A stretch of 64,000 nucleotides of DNA from Bordetella genomosp. 10 (GTDB lineage Bacteria; Pseudomonadota; Gammaproteobacteria; Burkholderiales; Burkholderiaceae_B). Positions within the stretch are counted from its first letter, which is position 1; every line of letters begins with the position of its first letter. Position numbers and translations under genes: made by a program. The stretch lies in contig NZ_NEVM01000001.1 of the NCBI RefSeq assembly GCF_002261225.1, positions 372,001-436,000 on the forward strand, written 5' to 3'. Below the pieces are notes generated by a model. It saw only the letters and a program-made list of their open reading frames with translations, made no database searches and was not told the origin of the DNA. Of the stretch, positions 26,272-34,470 are shown in pieces.

Positions 26272-28488
26272 TCAGGTGCTTGCATAGATATTTAGTTGGG
26301 AAAATAGGTTGACCACGTCCGGATCAGTTGAATCTTCGGATAGAATCTTTTCACGCATCCGAATATGTGTAAAGGTCGATTTTGCACCTGAAGCTTGGCG
26401 AGCCTCTTCGCGCAACAAGTTGCAGTTACGAAGATGATTTGCTAAATCTTCCCAATATTTATTTCTTAGTATTTTGTCCGCTTGAATATCATCGCCCGGA
26501 CGTAGCCAATACTGCCGGATTCTACATGCACTCCCTAGCAGCTTGAATATTGGATGCACAGCAAGTTCAGGTGAAGCGAGACCAGTGGCTACCGTGGCTG
26601 TGGCATTTCTTCCATGGCGAGTCAACCAGTCCTCTATTTCGCGGGAATCAACGATGTCATCCTTCCCTTCAAGTGCTACTTGGCGGGGCGAGGGAAAAGA
26701 AGATGAAAATATCGTTGCATCATTGGCTATTAGGCTCGTTACCTCGCACCCATTGAAAGACACGGCACTTAGATCGGCAGACCGACAATCGAGCTGATGG
26801 ATGGAGACCTTCTCCAGCGACACTCGGCTTGCAGTTCCACGTATGACCGTTTCGTCGATTTCTGAATCTCTGATTATTTCGCCCTCTGGCAATAGCGAAA
26901 GCGTAGAGAGCACAAGTGCGCCTGCATTCCGGGCTGCCCTGTCAACCCCTCCATAGGTGCTAGCCATAGGCAACGAACGATTCACGAAAGCATTCAGTTG
27001 GGGAGCACTCGATTCCGCTGCTTTCGCAGCTACGTCGCCGAAAACAGCGATCAGCTCAGATCCAAGAACATTGCGCTTTAAAAACTTTGGAACCTCGCCA
27101 TTGCCAATTGACTCGAGCACGGCAAGAGAAAGAAAATAATTGTGAAGATGGGAGTGAACGAATCCCTTGTAGCCGGGCCTTATATCAGGCTTCAACGGTG
27201 CGACTACGCTTGCGCGATTACGAATAAGACGGATAATTTCTTCAGGATAGCCACCCCCAAGCGTCATTTCAACGAGCCATGACAGCGTAGTTTCATCAAG
27301 CGCTTCTGCTTGTCCGTCCGCCATATCACGAGCGACTTCAATCAAAAATCGAAGTAAAAAGTCTTCCAACGCCTGGCGCGGAACAATGCTCTCAACGGCG
27401 TCTCCAAAAAGACCCGCTTCGCGCTCAAGCATGTGCTTGACAAGCAATGGGGTCAAGAAGCTATCAGTCTCCTCACGCAGCCTCTTTGGCGCGATGTTCG
27501 TGGCCATTAAATTAAGAAAAACTGGCCGAAGAGCGAATGACCCATCTTCTAGAAGTGATGCCACGGCTGGAATCTTAAAATGAACATCGGTCCAACCTTT
27601 AGTCCTTAGCCAATCCTGCGCCTGTGTTGGTGTAGCAGGCTCCAAGGTGAGGCTCGTGACCAAATCATAATTTTCACGCAAAGATTTCACATCTCTAAAA
27701 AGTCGGTCTCTACCTAAAAAGGTATCCCTGCCCGATAGAAGCACCACACCTTTGCCCCGTGCCGAAAATATCAAGTCATTAACTTGCGACCATGCCAATT
27801 CATAGCCATTAGGATCTCCCAACTCGTCAAACCCGTCCACCGCAACGGTTATAAGCCCATGCTTTAAGAGAATTGGAACTTGGTCATAGGTTGTATTTGA
27901 TCGCAACGTCTGCAAACTAAACGCCATCAAATCCTGCAAGTTTGACAACACGCGACCGCGGCTCCGTACATGCAAGATCAGTGGCGATGGCGAAAGGCTA
28001 TAACTTTCAGCCCGTAGAAGCGCCAACTGCTCGACAAGCTTTGTTTTTCCTATGCCGGCTGGGCCATCAATTAAAATAACCTCAGCTGCATCATCCGCTC
28101 TAGCGTCGGAATCTAACAAACCATTGACCTGTTGGATGCCTTCGATTTTGACTTTCTTATGAGTGCGTCCGTTAATTGGCAATAAATGCTTTTCTGATGC
28201 AGAAATCTTGCGTAAAAGTTCCGCCTGAGAAGCAGCCCATTTTCGAAGATTTGCAAAATCTTCAGAAGCAAGCATCGCAGCGAAAGACGAAAACCCTTTA
28301 ACGGGGAAACCCGACTTCTTGAGAGAGATTTTCCCTGTCTCAACGTCAACTTCAACCTTGTACTCCCTCCCATCTCTTACAAACAGTGCGCTCAAAACAT
28401 TTGATTTATGCGTGACCTTGGGTGAGTTTGTACCAATATCTACGAACGGCAGCAAATCGCTAGCCAATAGGTCTTTATTCAAAATCAC
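26272..28488 (-). CDS. NACHT-type STAND NTPase with pentapeptide-like C-terminal region
   Basis: A 738-residue protein. Residues 1-130 form an unrecognised N-terminal domain. The NTPase core has Walker A DGPAGIGKTKL (G142-T149), Walker B with the NACHT signature VAVDGFDELGD (D218, D221, E222) and sensor LLSGRDTF (250-257). The winged-helix part shows FVHSHLHNYFLSLAVLE (444-460), as in NACHT proteins. Residues 545-600 have pentapeptide-like repeats, then an unassigned C-terminal domain. The GTG start at 28488 overlaps the stop of the NYN gene by four bases (GTGA), so the two are coupled. By analogy with bacterial NACHT defence proteins it would sense infection and activate its partner nuclease; this is inference. 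Confidence 0.85.
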   Translation of the reverse strand: MILNKDLLASDLLPFVDIGTNSPKVTHKSNVLSALFVRDGREYKVEVDVETGKISLKKSGFPVKGFSSFAAMLASEDFANLRKWAASQAELLRKISASEKHLLPINGRTHKKVKIEGIQQVNGLLDSDARADDAAEVILIDGPAGIGKTKLVEQLALLRAESYSLSPSPLILHVRSRGRVLSNLQDLMAFSLQTLRSNTTYDQVPILLKHGLITVAVDGFDELGDPNGYELAWSQVNDLIFSARGKGVVLLSGRDTFLGRDRLFRDVKSLRENYDLVTSLTLEPATPTQAQDWLRTKGWTDVHFKIPAVASLLEDGSFALRPVFLNLMATNIAPKRLREETDSFLTPLLVKHMLEREAGLFGDAVESIVPRQALEDFLLRFLIEVARDMADGQAEALDETTLSWLVEMTLGGGYPEEIIRLIRNRASVVAPLKPDIRPGYKGFVHSHLHNYFLSLAVLESIGNGEVPKFLKRNVLGSELIAVFGDVAAKAAESSAPQLNAFVNRSLPMASTYGGVDRAARNAGALVLSTLSLLPEGEIIRDSEIDETVIRGTASRVSLEKVSIHQLDCRSADLSAVSFNGCEVTSLIANDATIFSSSFPSPRQVALEGKDDIVDSREIEDWLTRHGRNATATVATGLASPELAVHPIFKLLGSACRIRQYWLRPGDDIQADKILRNKYWEDLANHLRNCNLLREEARQASGAKSTFTHIRMREKILSEDSTDPDVVNLFSQLNIYAST

Positions 28489-29150
28489 ATCTTCACCATA
28501 ATATTTTCCAAATTTAGAAAATTCCCCGAACGCTTTCTGTTTTGCAGCATGAGTATCCTCGAAGAAGTTTTTGATAGCAATGCTTCAGCCGTGAACACAG
28601 GCGGCACTAGGTCATCGTCTTCAGCGACAACCACAATCCACTCGTCTGTCTGAGTTGCGGCGTTCGAGACAACGTCGGCAGCCAATGCCGTGTCAACCAT
28701 TTTTTCTCCGAGCACTCCATGCTGTAACTGTAGCGTATTCGGTAAATGAATTCCAAGACGCGTATGCAACCGACTAGAGAGCGCATGCAGTAAACAATCT
28801 CCATATGCAACGTTCGAATCGAAGACTATGTTTCTTATCGGAGATAGATCTGCAAAGCTTATCGATGCCAACGCAGTAGTTATGGCCTTCCGATTGATGG
28901 TTGGCTCATATCCCTTGTGCCAACCATGATAAAGGCGAATCTGCACCCTAAAGCGGCCATCACGATCAACTTTATTTAGGCATCTCGCAATCCTTGCAAC
29001 GGTCTTTTCGAGCGTAAGTTGCGCAGTCATGATCGGGTCTTTGCGTAATTTTTCCCCATTGATATAGATTTGAGAATTCCAATCCACGAAAGCTGAAACT
29101 GGCTGAATTCTAGCTCCCTGTGATTGTTCTTTTCGCGCCTCGTGGGACAT
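28485..29150 (-). CDS. NYN/PIN-like domain putative ribonuclease
   Basis: A 221-residue protein resembling NYN (LabA/DUF88-type PIN-like) nucleases. The first acidic motif is in SAFVDWNSQIY (D23), the central one in GEKMVDTALAADVV (K150, D153), and the third in WIVVVAEDDDLVPPV (D178-D180, equivalent to the SGDSDFxP motif). These acidic residues would bind metal in an RNA-cutting site. A ribosome site AGGAGT precedes the ATG at 29150 by eight bases. It is the first gene of a two-gene operon with the NACHT protein, so it is the likely effector. The assignment is by motif, not by overall similarity. Confidence 0.7.
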   Translation of the reverse strand: MSHEARKEQSQGARIQPVSAFVDWNSQIYINGEKLRKDPIMTAQLTLEKTVARIARCLNKVDRDGRFRVQIRLYHGWHKGYEPTINRKAITTALASISFADLSPIRNIVFDSNVAYGDCLLHALSSRLHTRLGIHLPNTLQLQHGVLGEKMVDTALAADVVSNAATQTDEWIVVVAEDDDLVPPVFTAEALLSKTSSRILMLQNRKRSGNFLNLENIMVKM

Positions 29151-29285
29151 CCATGTGACTCCTGGTTTACCAAACTATTGTACATTCTATGGTGGTGGTT
29201 ACGTTAATGCCACATTGGAAGGGGCGCGACGATCTGAATCGCCCTGAATCTCTAGGTATTCTAATGACTGCTATTGGTTGTGCAT

Positions 29286-30444
29286 TCAGCCGGTCGTTTC
29301 AACAGCTTGTTTAAATCGCTCTGCCGGTGTTTCGTAGTTCGGCGTCTTCCGCGGGCATTCGTTTAAGCACCTGGTAATAGCACCTAATTTGATTGCGAGT
29401 AGTCGCTGAGGTCGAGGCCTTTTTGGAAGTATTGCTTGAGCAGGCCATTGGTATTTTCATTGGCCCCGCGCTGCTACGGATTCTGCAGATCGAAAAAGAA
29501 CACCTTTATATCTGTGGCCAAGGTGAAACGCTTATACGCAACCATTTCTTTACTCCGGTCCCACGACAGAGATTTGTATAGCTCATGGGCAGCCTTCGTG
29601 CCTGCTTGATCAGGGCATTGACGACCGCTTCGGTGTCCTTCGTTGCCACCTTGATCAGCATGAGGTAACGCGTCTGCCGCTCGACCAACGTGGCGATCTG
29701 ACTATTACAGCTTCCGAAGAGCAGGTCGCCTTCCCAGTGTCCGGGTACCGCTCGATCTTCCGCTGAGGCTGGTCGCTCGCTAATCGAGATCGCATCCACG
29801 ATCCGCCCGTGGTCATCCGTTTTTTGCGTATGGTGGCGCGATCGTCGCATGACTCGGGTACGTCGCAGATGCGCTACCAGCTCCTTTTTCAAAGCTCCGC
29901 GCGTTTGGATAAAGAGCGTCCGGTAAATGGTCTCGTGCGACACTTGGTAGCCCTTGTCCTCCCAATAAGCGCGTTTCAGCCACCCGGCGATTTGCGCTGG
30001 CGACCACTGCAAAGCCAACTTCTCGGCCACTAACTGCGCCAGATGACAATTGTCTGCTAGTTTGCAGATCTTAGGGCGACGTGCCCTGTCCCAGGTCGCC
30101 TGATCAGCTTGGCTTACACGGTATTCAGACTGCCCACCATTGCACTTGACCTCTCTGCTGGTGGTTGAGGACGCTCGCTTGGGCCGTGCGGCGATGGGGC
30201 GAATCCATTGACCGCGGACCAAGCCTCGAGAAATCTCTTCCCGCTCTGCCAAAGACAACGCTGCACAAGATCGACACCGCGGAGCGGGTTGAATACCGCC
30301 TGTCTCAGCAAGAATTCTCTGAATTGACGAATGGTTTCGGTCAAACAGTTGGGCAATCTGCTGGAGCGAATCACCCTTTCGCCAGCGCTCCCTCATTACG
30401 AGCTTCTGACTTTCCGTGTAGTAGATTCGAGGTCTCTGCTTCAT
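29286..30444 (-). pseudogene. IS30-family transposase, nearly full length but frameshifted
   Basis: From ATG 30444 (MKQRPRIYYTESQK) it has the IS30 helix-turn-helix region (RWRKGDSLQQIAQLFDRNHSS) and the DDE core with GHWEGDLLFG and NSQIATLVERQTRY. After LIKQARRLP one base is missing, giving an early stop at 29506. In the restored frame follow HELYKSLSWDRSKEM, FFFDLQNP and a TAG replacing Trp, then another one-base loss before LGA. The element end GGTTGTGC starts at 29276. The matching left-end inverted repeat could not be found upstream of 30444. Confidence 0.82.
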
Positions 30445-30639
30445 TTGCAACACCTCTTCTGCTTGCGCAGCCGCTCGCACACGTTGACCGGATCCACACA
30501 CGGAGCAGCTGCCGTACCGATGGTCAGCCTGGTCACTGATCGATTGATTGAGCTTATAGGCGCGTTGGCATCGAGTCTCACGATCGCAGTAGGCCGGATC
30601 GGAGAATAATAAAGCTGGTACCGCTATGGTCTGTAGGAT

Positions 30640-32595
30640 TTAGTTCCATCCGGATGGCACTAAGCCCTTTCCGCGCCACTCCTCGACGCGATAGACATTC
30701 GCAAGTCCGCCCCACACTTCTTCATTCGCATGGTCTAGCACGATGATCTGCAATCTGGCGGTAGTGCGTGTGATGATGCGATCAAAAAGCGCAAATACCT
30801 TTCGTACTGCGACCACATCCTCATTTTTCCATTCCGGATCAAGTTCTTCTTCGAGGGTCTTTCCTGCTCTTCGAGCCGGGAAATAGACTTGGCTTGGTTG
30901 ATCATAGACTAGCAACCCTGGCACGGGGTGATTGGGTTTACTGAGAAAGTAGCCCTGCAAAGAAAGGGTGAGCGCCACGTGGTATGCAAGCCAATTCGCA
31001 CCGCTACCAATCTCCCAGAGAAAATCATCGCGTGTGCCGCGAATGACGTTCACAGTGAGATCTTGGATATTGAGGCGAATAGGAGCGTCCGGCCACTCTC
31101 CGTCAAGCTCCGGAACCAGTCTCGAAGAAATGGACTGGATGGTGTCCAGCGCGTTTTCCGTCTTGCGAGCTATTTCGTGTTCGGATATCAGCTTATTCAG
31201 ATCCGCTACTTGCTCCCTCAACGCTGAAATCTCCTCATTAAGCACTGAAGATACGTCTGCCGCTTCATATAATCTTAGAGCTTCCTGCAGCCGGCCAAGA
31301 AAGCGCGAAATTTCCTCGCCGCGAGTGGTGACCTTGCGAGCTTCTGCCGACTGTCCTTCTAATGCTCTTATTTCTTGGCGCACTGCTGCAAGATCGGTAA
31401 GGATCGTCTCCACTGCTTCGCGCTGACGAAGCGTTTCTTTACCGAGAGATTCAGCAACACCCGGATGCGACCGCAGCCGAAGTTCAATACCCTCCAGCGC
31501 CTCGCAGAGTTGATCAATGCGCGCTCGTCCGGCATCGCTAGGTTCAAGCACCGCCGCTGGGCGTTCTGTGGCCAGCTCCCGAATCCAACTAGACAGTCCC
31601 AACCGGTCACGTTGGACATGGAGGCCGTCTCGGAATGTGTCGCTACTCTCATCCAGGCGCCGCAATTCGTGCAGCTGATTGCGAGACTGATTGAGTTCCA
31701 TCCCAAGCTTAGATTCGATTGCTCGCAACTCGGTAAGCCTCGTCATAATGACGTCCATAGAGGCCAACGTTGGTGCGGCTGCGTGAGTGTCGCTTTGCAT
31801 CACTACTCGAAGTAGGTCCACTATCGAAGGCCAATCGTTTGGCACCACTGTATGGGGTGGCAGCAGCCCGTACTCAATCGCTAGACGTGCCCATGCGAAG
31901 CCTTCTCGCTGCCAGGCTGCGCCAGAAGCCTGCCGGGTCTTCAATTCAGCTTCCTTTCGGCGAAGCTGCCGTGAGATGCGGTCCAACTCATGACGTGCTT
32001 GCAGAAGCTCGGGGCTAATAGCGCCGAGCAAATAGGGGAAAATGGTTTTGAGCTTTTCGCGATGGTCTGTGGTGTCAGCCTTGAAGAACATGACGTCAGG
32101 GTTAGCGATGATGTTCTGAGGCTGGAAAAGAAAGGCCATTAGATCGCGAAAGCTTGGTCGGGATTTGAATCTATCCTCGCTACCGGGCTCGAATTGCAGG
32201 TTAGAGAGGCCAGAAAGTCGATTCAGAACAGCCTTGACGTAGTCAACCGTTTGATTCCTTTTATGGATAATGGAAGGTGGCTCGATTTCCGACCCTTCCA
32301 AGAGCAACATGTCGCCAGATGCTTTCAAGTCACCGGGCTCTCGTCGAGCAAGCAGTTTTTGCCCTTCAAGGGTATCAACTAACACGCCAAACCAGGAACA
32401 ACTCTCACGAATAACACCAACTGGAATAGCACACTTTTCTGAACCCAAGCAGTAGTCAATGATCGGTATGACCGATGACTTACCGGTCTTCGACGCCCCA
32501 CTGATTACGTTGACCACACCGGGTTCAAACCTCACCACTCGCGGTTCCCCCCCGCGCCGTGGCCACAAGATAATCTGTCTCAGTTGAAAGTACAT
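30640..32595 (-). CDS. DUF3732 SMC/RecN-like ABC ATPase of an ABC-3C system
   Basis: A 651-residue protein. Walker A GASKTGKSS (33-41) is near the N terminus in VVNVISGASKTGKSSVIPII; a long central region (about 190-520) has coiled-coil composition; the C-terminal Walker B is LLVYDQPSQV (D565, with Gln for the usual Glu), followed by LQIIVLDHANEEVW. This is the DUF3732 type of ABC ATPase. It is the third gene of an operon whose first two genes are a middle component and a nuclease-like protein, the arrangement known as ABC-3C from comparative genomics. The ATG shares one base with the preceding stop (TGATG). It likely drives DNA or nucleoprotein sensing. Confidence 0.85.
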   Translation of the reverse strand: MYFQLRQIILWPRRGGEPRVVRFEPGVVNVISGASKTGKSSVIPIIDYCLGSEKCAIPVGVIRESCSWFGVLVDTLEGQKLLARREPGDLKASGDMLLLEGSEIEPPSIIHKRNQTVDYVKAVLNRLSGLSNLQFEPGSEDRFKSRPSFRDLMAFLFQPQNIIANPDVMFFKADTTDHREKLKTIFPYLLGAISPELLQARHELDRISRQLRRKEAELKTRQASGAAWQREGFAWARLAIEYGLLPPHTVVPNDWPSIVDLLRVVMQSDTHAAAPTLASMDVIMTRLTELRAIESKLGMELNQSRNQLHELRRLDESSDTFRDGLHVQRDRLGLSSWIRELATERPAAVLEPSDAGRARIDQLCEALEGIELRLRSHPGVAESLGKETLRQREAVETILTDLAAVRQEIRALEGQSAEARKVTTRGEEISRFLGRLQEALRLYEAADVSSVLNEEISALREQVADLNKLISEHEIARKTENALDTIQSISSRLVPELDGEWPDAPIRLNIQDLTVNVIRGTRDDFLWEIGSGANWLAYHVALTLSLQGYFLSKPNHPVPGLLVYDQPSQVYFPARRAGKTLEEELDPEWKNEDVVAVRKVFALFDRIITRTTARLQIIVLDHANEEVWGGLANVYRVEEWRGKGLVPSGWN

Positions 32596-33101
32596 CAGAA
32601 ATCCACTTTAAGTGTATGCACTACCTGTTGATCGGTGAGGCCCGCAAACCAGTAGCCGAGCCTTTCGCATGCAGGTCCAACGCGTCGAATCCGCTCGGGC
32701 AACGCTGGCATACCTAGGTCGTAAAGGCCAATTGACCAGAGCGTGGCCGTTGTTGGTTCGATCCGAATGAGGCCAGCCTGCTCTGCCCACACGAGCGACT
32801 CGAGGGTCAGCCGTCTTAGCGCCATAACCCGGCCATGAATTGCAATAAGGTCTTCCCGCTTGTCTCCAAGCTTGCCGGCGAAGAGGTGTAATCCCGATGC
32901 TTTATGGGTGCTCAGCACCATTGCCAAGGTTGGGCCATGCAATATCAGCGGGAGGACAAGGAACGCAAGGGGAAGTGTGCAGGAACGGCCATCCCGACCT
33001 TGATATCCAAGGCCGAACCTCCACAGCGAATAGGCACCCAGCGCCTCGTTCTGAACGAGCGCGGCTTCACTGAGGCGGCGTGACTGAACGATCTCGCTCA
33101 T
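32595..33101 (-). CDS. ABC-3C system middle component
   Basis: A 168-residue alpha-rich protein (VQNEALGAYSLWRFGLGYQGRDG, PLAFLVLPLILHGPTLAMVLSTHKASGLHLFAGKLGD, LTLESLVWAEQAGLIRI). This composition and position match the 'three component ABC system middle component' family, probably a winged-helix-containing adaptor between the ATPase and the variable partner. It overlaps its neighbours by four bases upstream and one base downstream. No catalytic residues are seen. Confidence 0.75.
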   Translation of the reverse strand: MSEIVQSRRLSEAALVQNEALGAYSLWRFGLGYQGRDGRSCTLPLAFLVLPLILHGPTLAMVLSTHKASGLHLFAGKLGDKREDLIAIHGRVMALRRLTLESLVWAEQAGLIRIEPTTATLWSIGLYDLGMPALPERIRRVGPACERLGYWFAGLTDQQVVHTLKVDF

Positions 33102-34261
33102 GTTTCGTCCTCCTTGTCTAGAAGGGCTTTGTGCTCTGGGTGCCAGCCGAGTTCTCGCCTATCCGCCAGATCGTTGAACACTCCGTGAGTGAAGTAACTT
33201 GGAACCGTGCGGCTACCTATAGGTACATCCAAAACCGAACATCGACCGTAGACGAGTCGCCCTCGCATGACTTCCGGCTTGTCCGAATGAAGATCGTGGA
33301 TCTCGCTAGCCAACGCTTCGTGCCGACGCAGCAGCGAGGCCTCCCAATCCTCGAAGGTATTCTCGTAAATAAATCCTGCTTCGGCCCATTTCACCTTGTC
33401 GCCGGACGTTCGCATGAAGTCACTTGCTGCTCGCAGTTGCTGCGCCTCGGTGGCTTCGATCAGCTGCAGTTGCCGAACGAACATCGGTCGACTTGTGAGT
33501 ACTGCCTTAGTATCGTCTGTCGTTGGAACTCCAGATAGTGAGGCTAAATAGCCGGGCATGTTGTTCTGCTGCACGAAGGCATGAAAGCTCTTCCGAAATT
33601 CTGAAACGTTTATCAGAGCCGGCCTGCCCTCACGGATAAGGCAGTCTGCCCTCGCCTTCGCCATCCCGACGGCGGCTTCGCAGATGACATCAAGGGAGCC
33701 ATTTGGGATAGTGGCCGCTAGCAGAGTCCGCAGCGGCTGTATTGGATCTGCGTCGCCGCTGGAAATAGACATCTTGCAGATAACCTGGTTGCGAAGTGCA
33801 ACTGACGCATCAAGAAATATTTGTACATTTGGCATGCACCTGGGCGGTTCTGCCTTCTTGCTGAGTTTGTCTTTGACGTGGTCGAGCAACCGATCTATGG
33901 CGTCTGGAGACCTTGCGTCATGAATAGCCATGCTGATCTTGCCGGACTTTGGCGGTGTTACGTATAGCCGAAACGCGGCTTTATCGCCATTAACCCTTTT
34001 GGACTCGACCGCGGCAAGCCAATTCGCAATGGTCTTCCAAAGATCCTCGGACCAGTCAGAAAGGGCATTGTGGGATAGAGAACTCTTGCATTGCTCCAAT
34101 AGGACATTCCCATTGGCGTAATGGATAGCGACATCATCCAGAAGCTCCAACGACACGCTCGAATCCGGCGGGCCGCTGAGAAGGTGGTAGCAGAGCCTGA
34201 CCGGCTGCAAGGAGAAACCCAGATATGGGCCTGGAGCGCTGTGCTTGACTAAGGCAGTCAT
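33098..34261 (-). CDS. ABC-3C system variable component with QxK nuclease-like N terminus
   Basis: A 387-residue protein. Near the N terminus, LELLDDVAIHYANGNVLLEQ followed by CK (residues 38-59) has the D...(E/Q)xK arrangement (D42/D43, Q57, K59) of restriction-like nucleases such as the Cap4/DUF4297 type, followed by SDWSEDLWKTIANWL as seen in that group. The C-terminal half (about 240-387) resembles the shared C-terminal domain of ABC-3C partners: a tryptophan-rich AEAGFIYENTFEDWEASL, then YFTHGVFNDLADRRELGWHPEH. It is the first gene of the operon and probable DNA-cutting effector. Confidence 0.7.
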   Translation of the reverse strand: MTALVKHSAPGPYLGFSLQPVRLCYHLLSGPPDSSVSLELLDDVAIHYANGNVLLEQCKSSLSHNALSDWSEDLWKTIANWLAAVESKRVNGDKAAFRLYVTPPKSGKISMAIHDARSPDAIDRLLDHVKDKLSKKAEPPRCMPNVQIFLDASVALRNQVICKMSISSGDADPIQPLRTLLAATIPNGSLDVICEAAVGMAKARADCLIREGRPALINVSEFRKSFHAFVQQNNMPGYLASLSGVPTTDDTKAVLTSRPMFVRQLQLIEATEAQQLRAASDFMRTSGDKVKWAEAGFIYENTFEDWEASLLRRHEALASEIHDLHSDKPEVMRGRLVYGRCSVLDVPIGSRTVPSYFTHGVFNDLADRRELGWHPEHKALLDKEDET

Positions 34262-34470
34262 ACTGGGGACTCCAAGCCCACACGGTTATGGGCGCCTACC
34301 CATCGATAATTCGTAAATTCCATGCCGGTCCCTGGTTGCCACAATCCTTATTATTGATACATGTCTTGTTACGCTAGCGTAACAGCAACAAATGACGTAG
34401 CGATGGAAGATAGGGTAAATCCTAATCTTCATAGACTATGGGACCGATCACATGTCCGATATTTTTGCCC
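34262..34470. other. Leader of the ABC-3C operon
   Basis: About 200 AT-rich bases between hipA and the ABC-3C operon. It holds the palindrome at 34367-34384 and, just downstream on the minus strand, an AATAAT-like -10 candidate. Nothing coding is seen. Confidence 0.5.
34367..34384. promoter_or_regulatory. Perfect 18-bp palindrome, putative operator of the ABC-3C operon
   Basis: TGTTACGCTAGCGTAACA is identical to its own reverse complement. It lies about 105 bases upstream of the ABC-3C start at 34261, next to an AT-rich promoter-like stretch. There is no regulator gene inside that operon; the binding protein is unknown. Confidence 0.5.

Noticed and set aside
32595..34261. Alternative reading of the first ABC-3C protein as a Cap4 CD-NTase effector
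   Set aside because: No CD-NTase gene and no SAVED domain is present; the neighbours are ABC-3C components.
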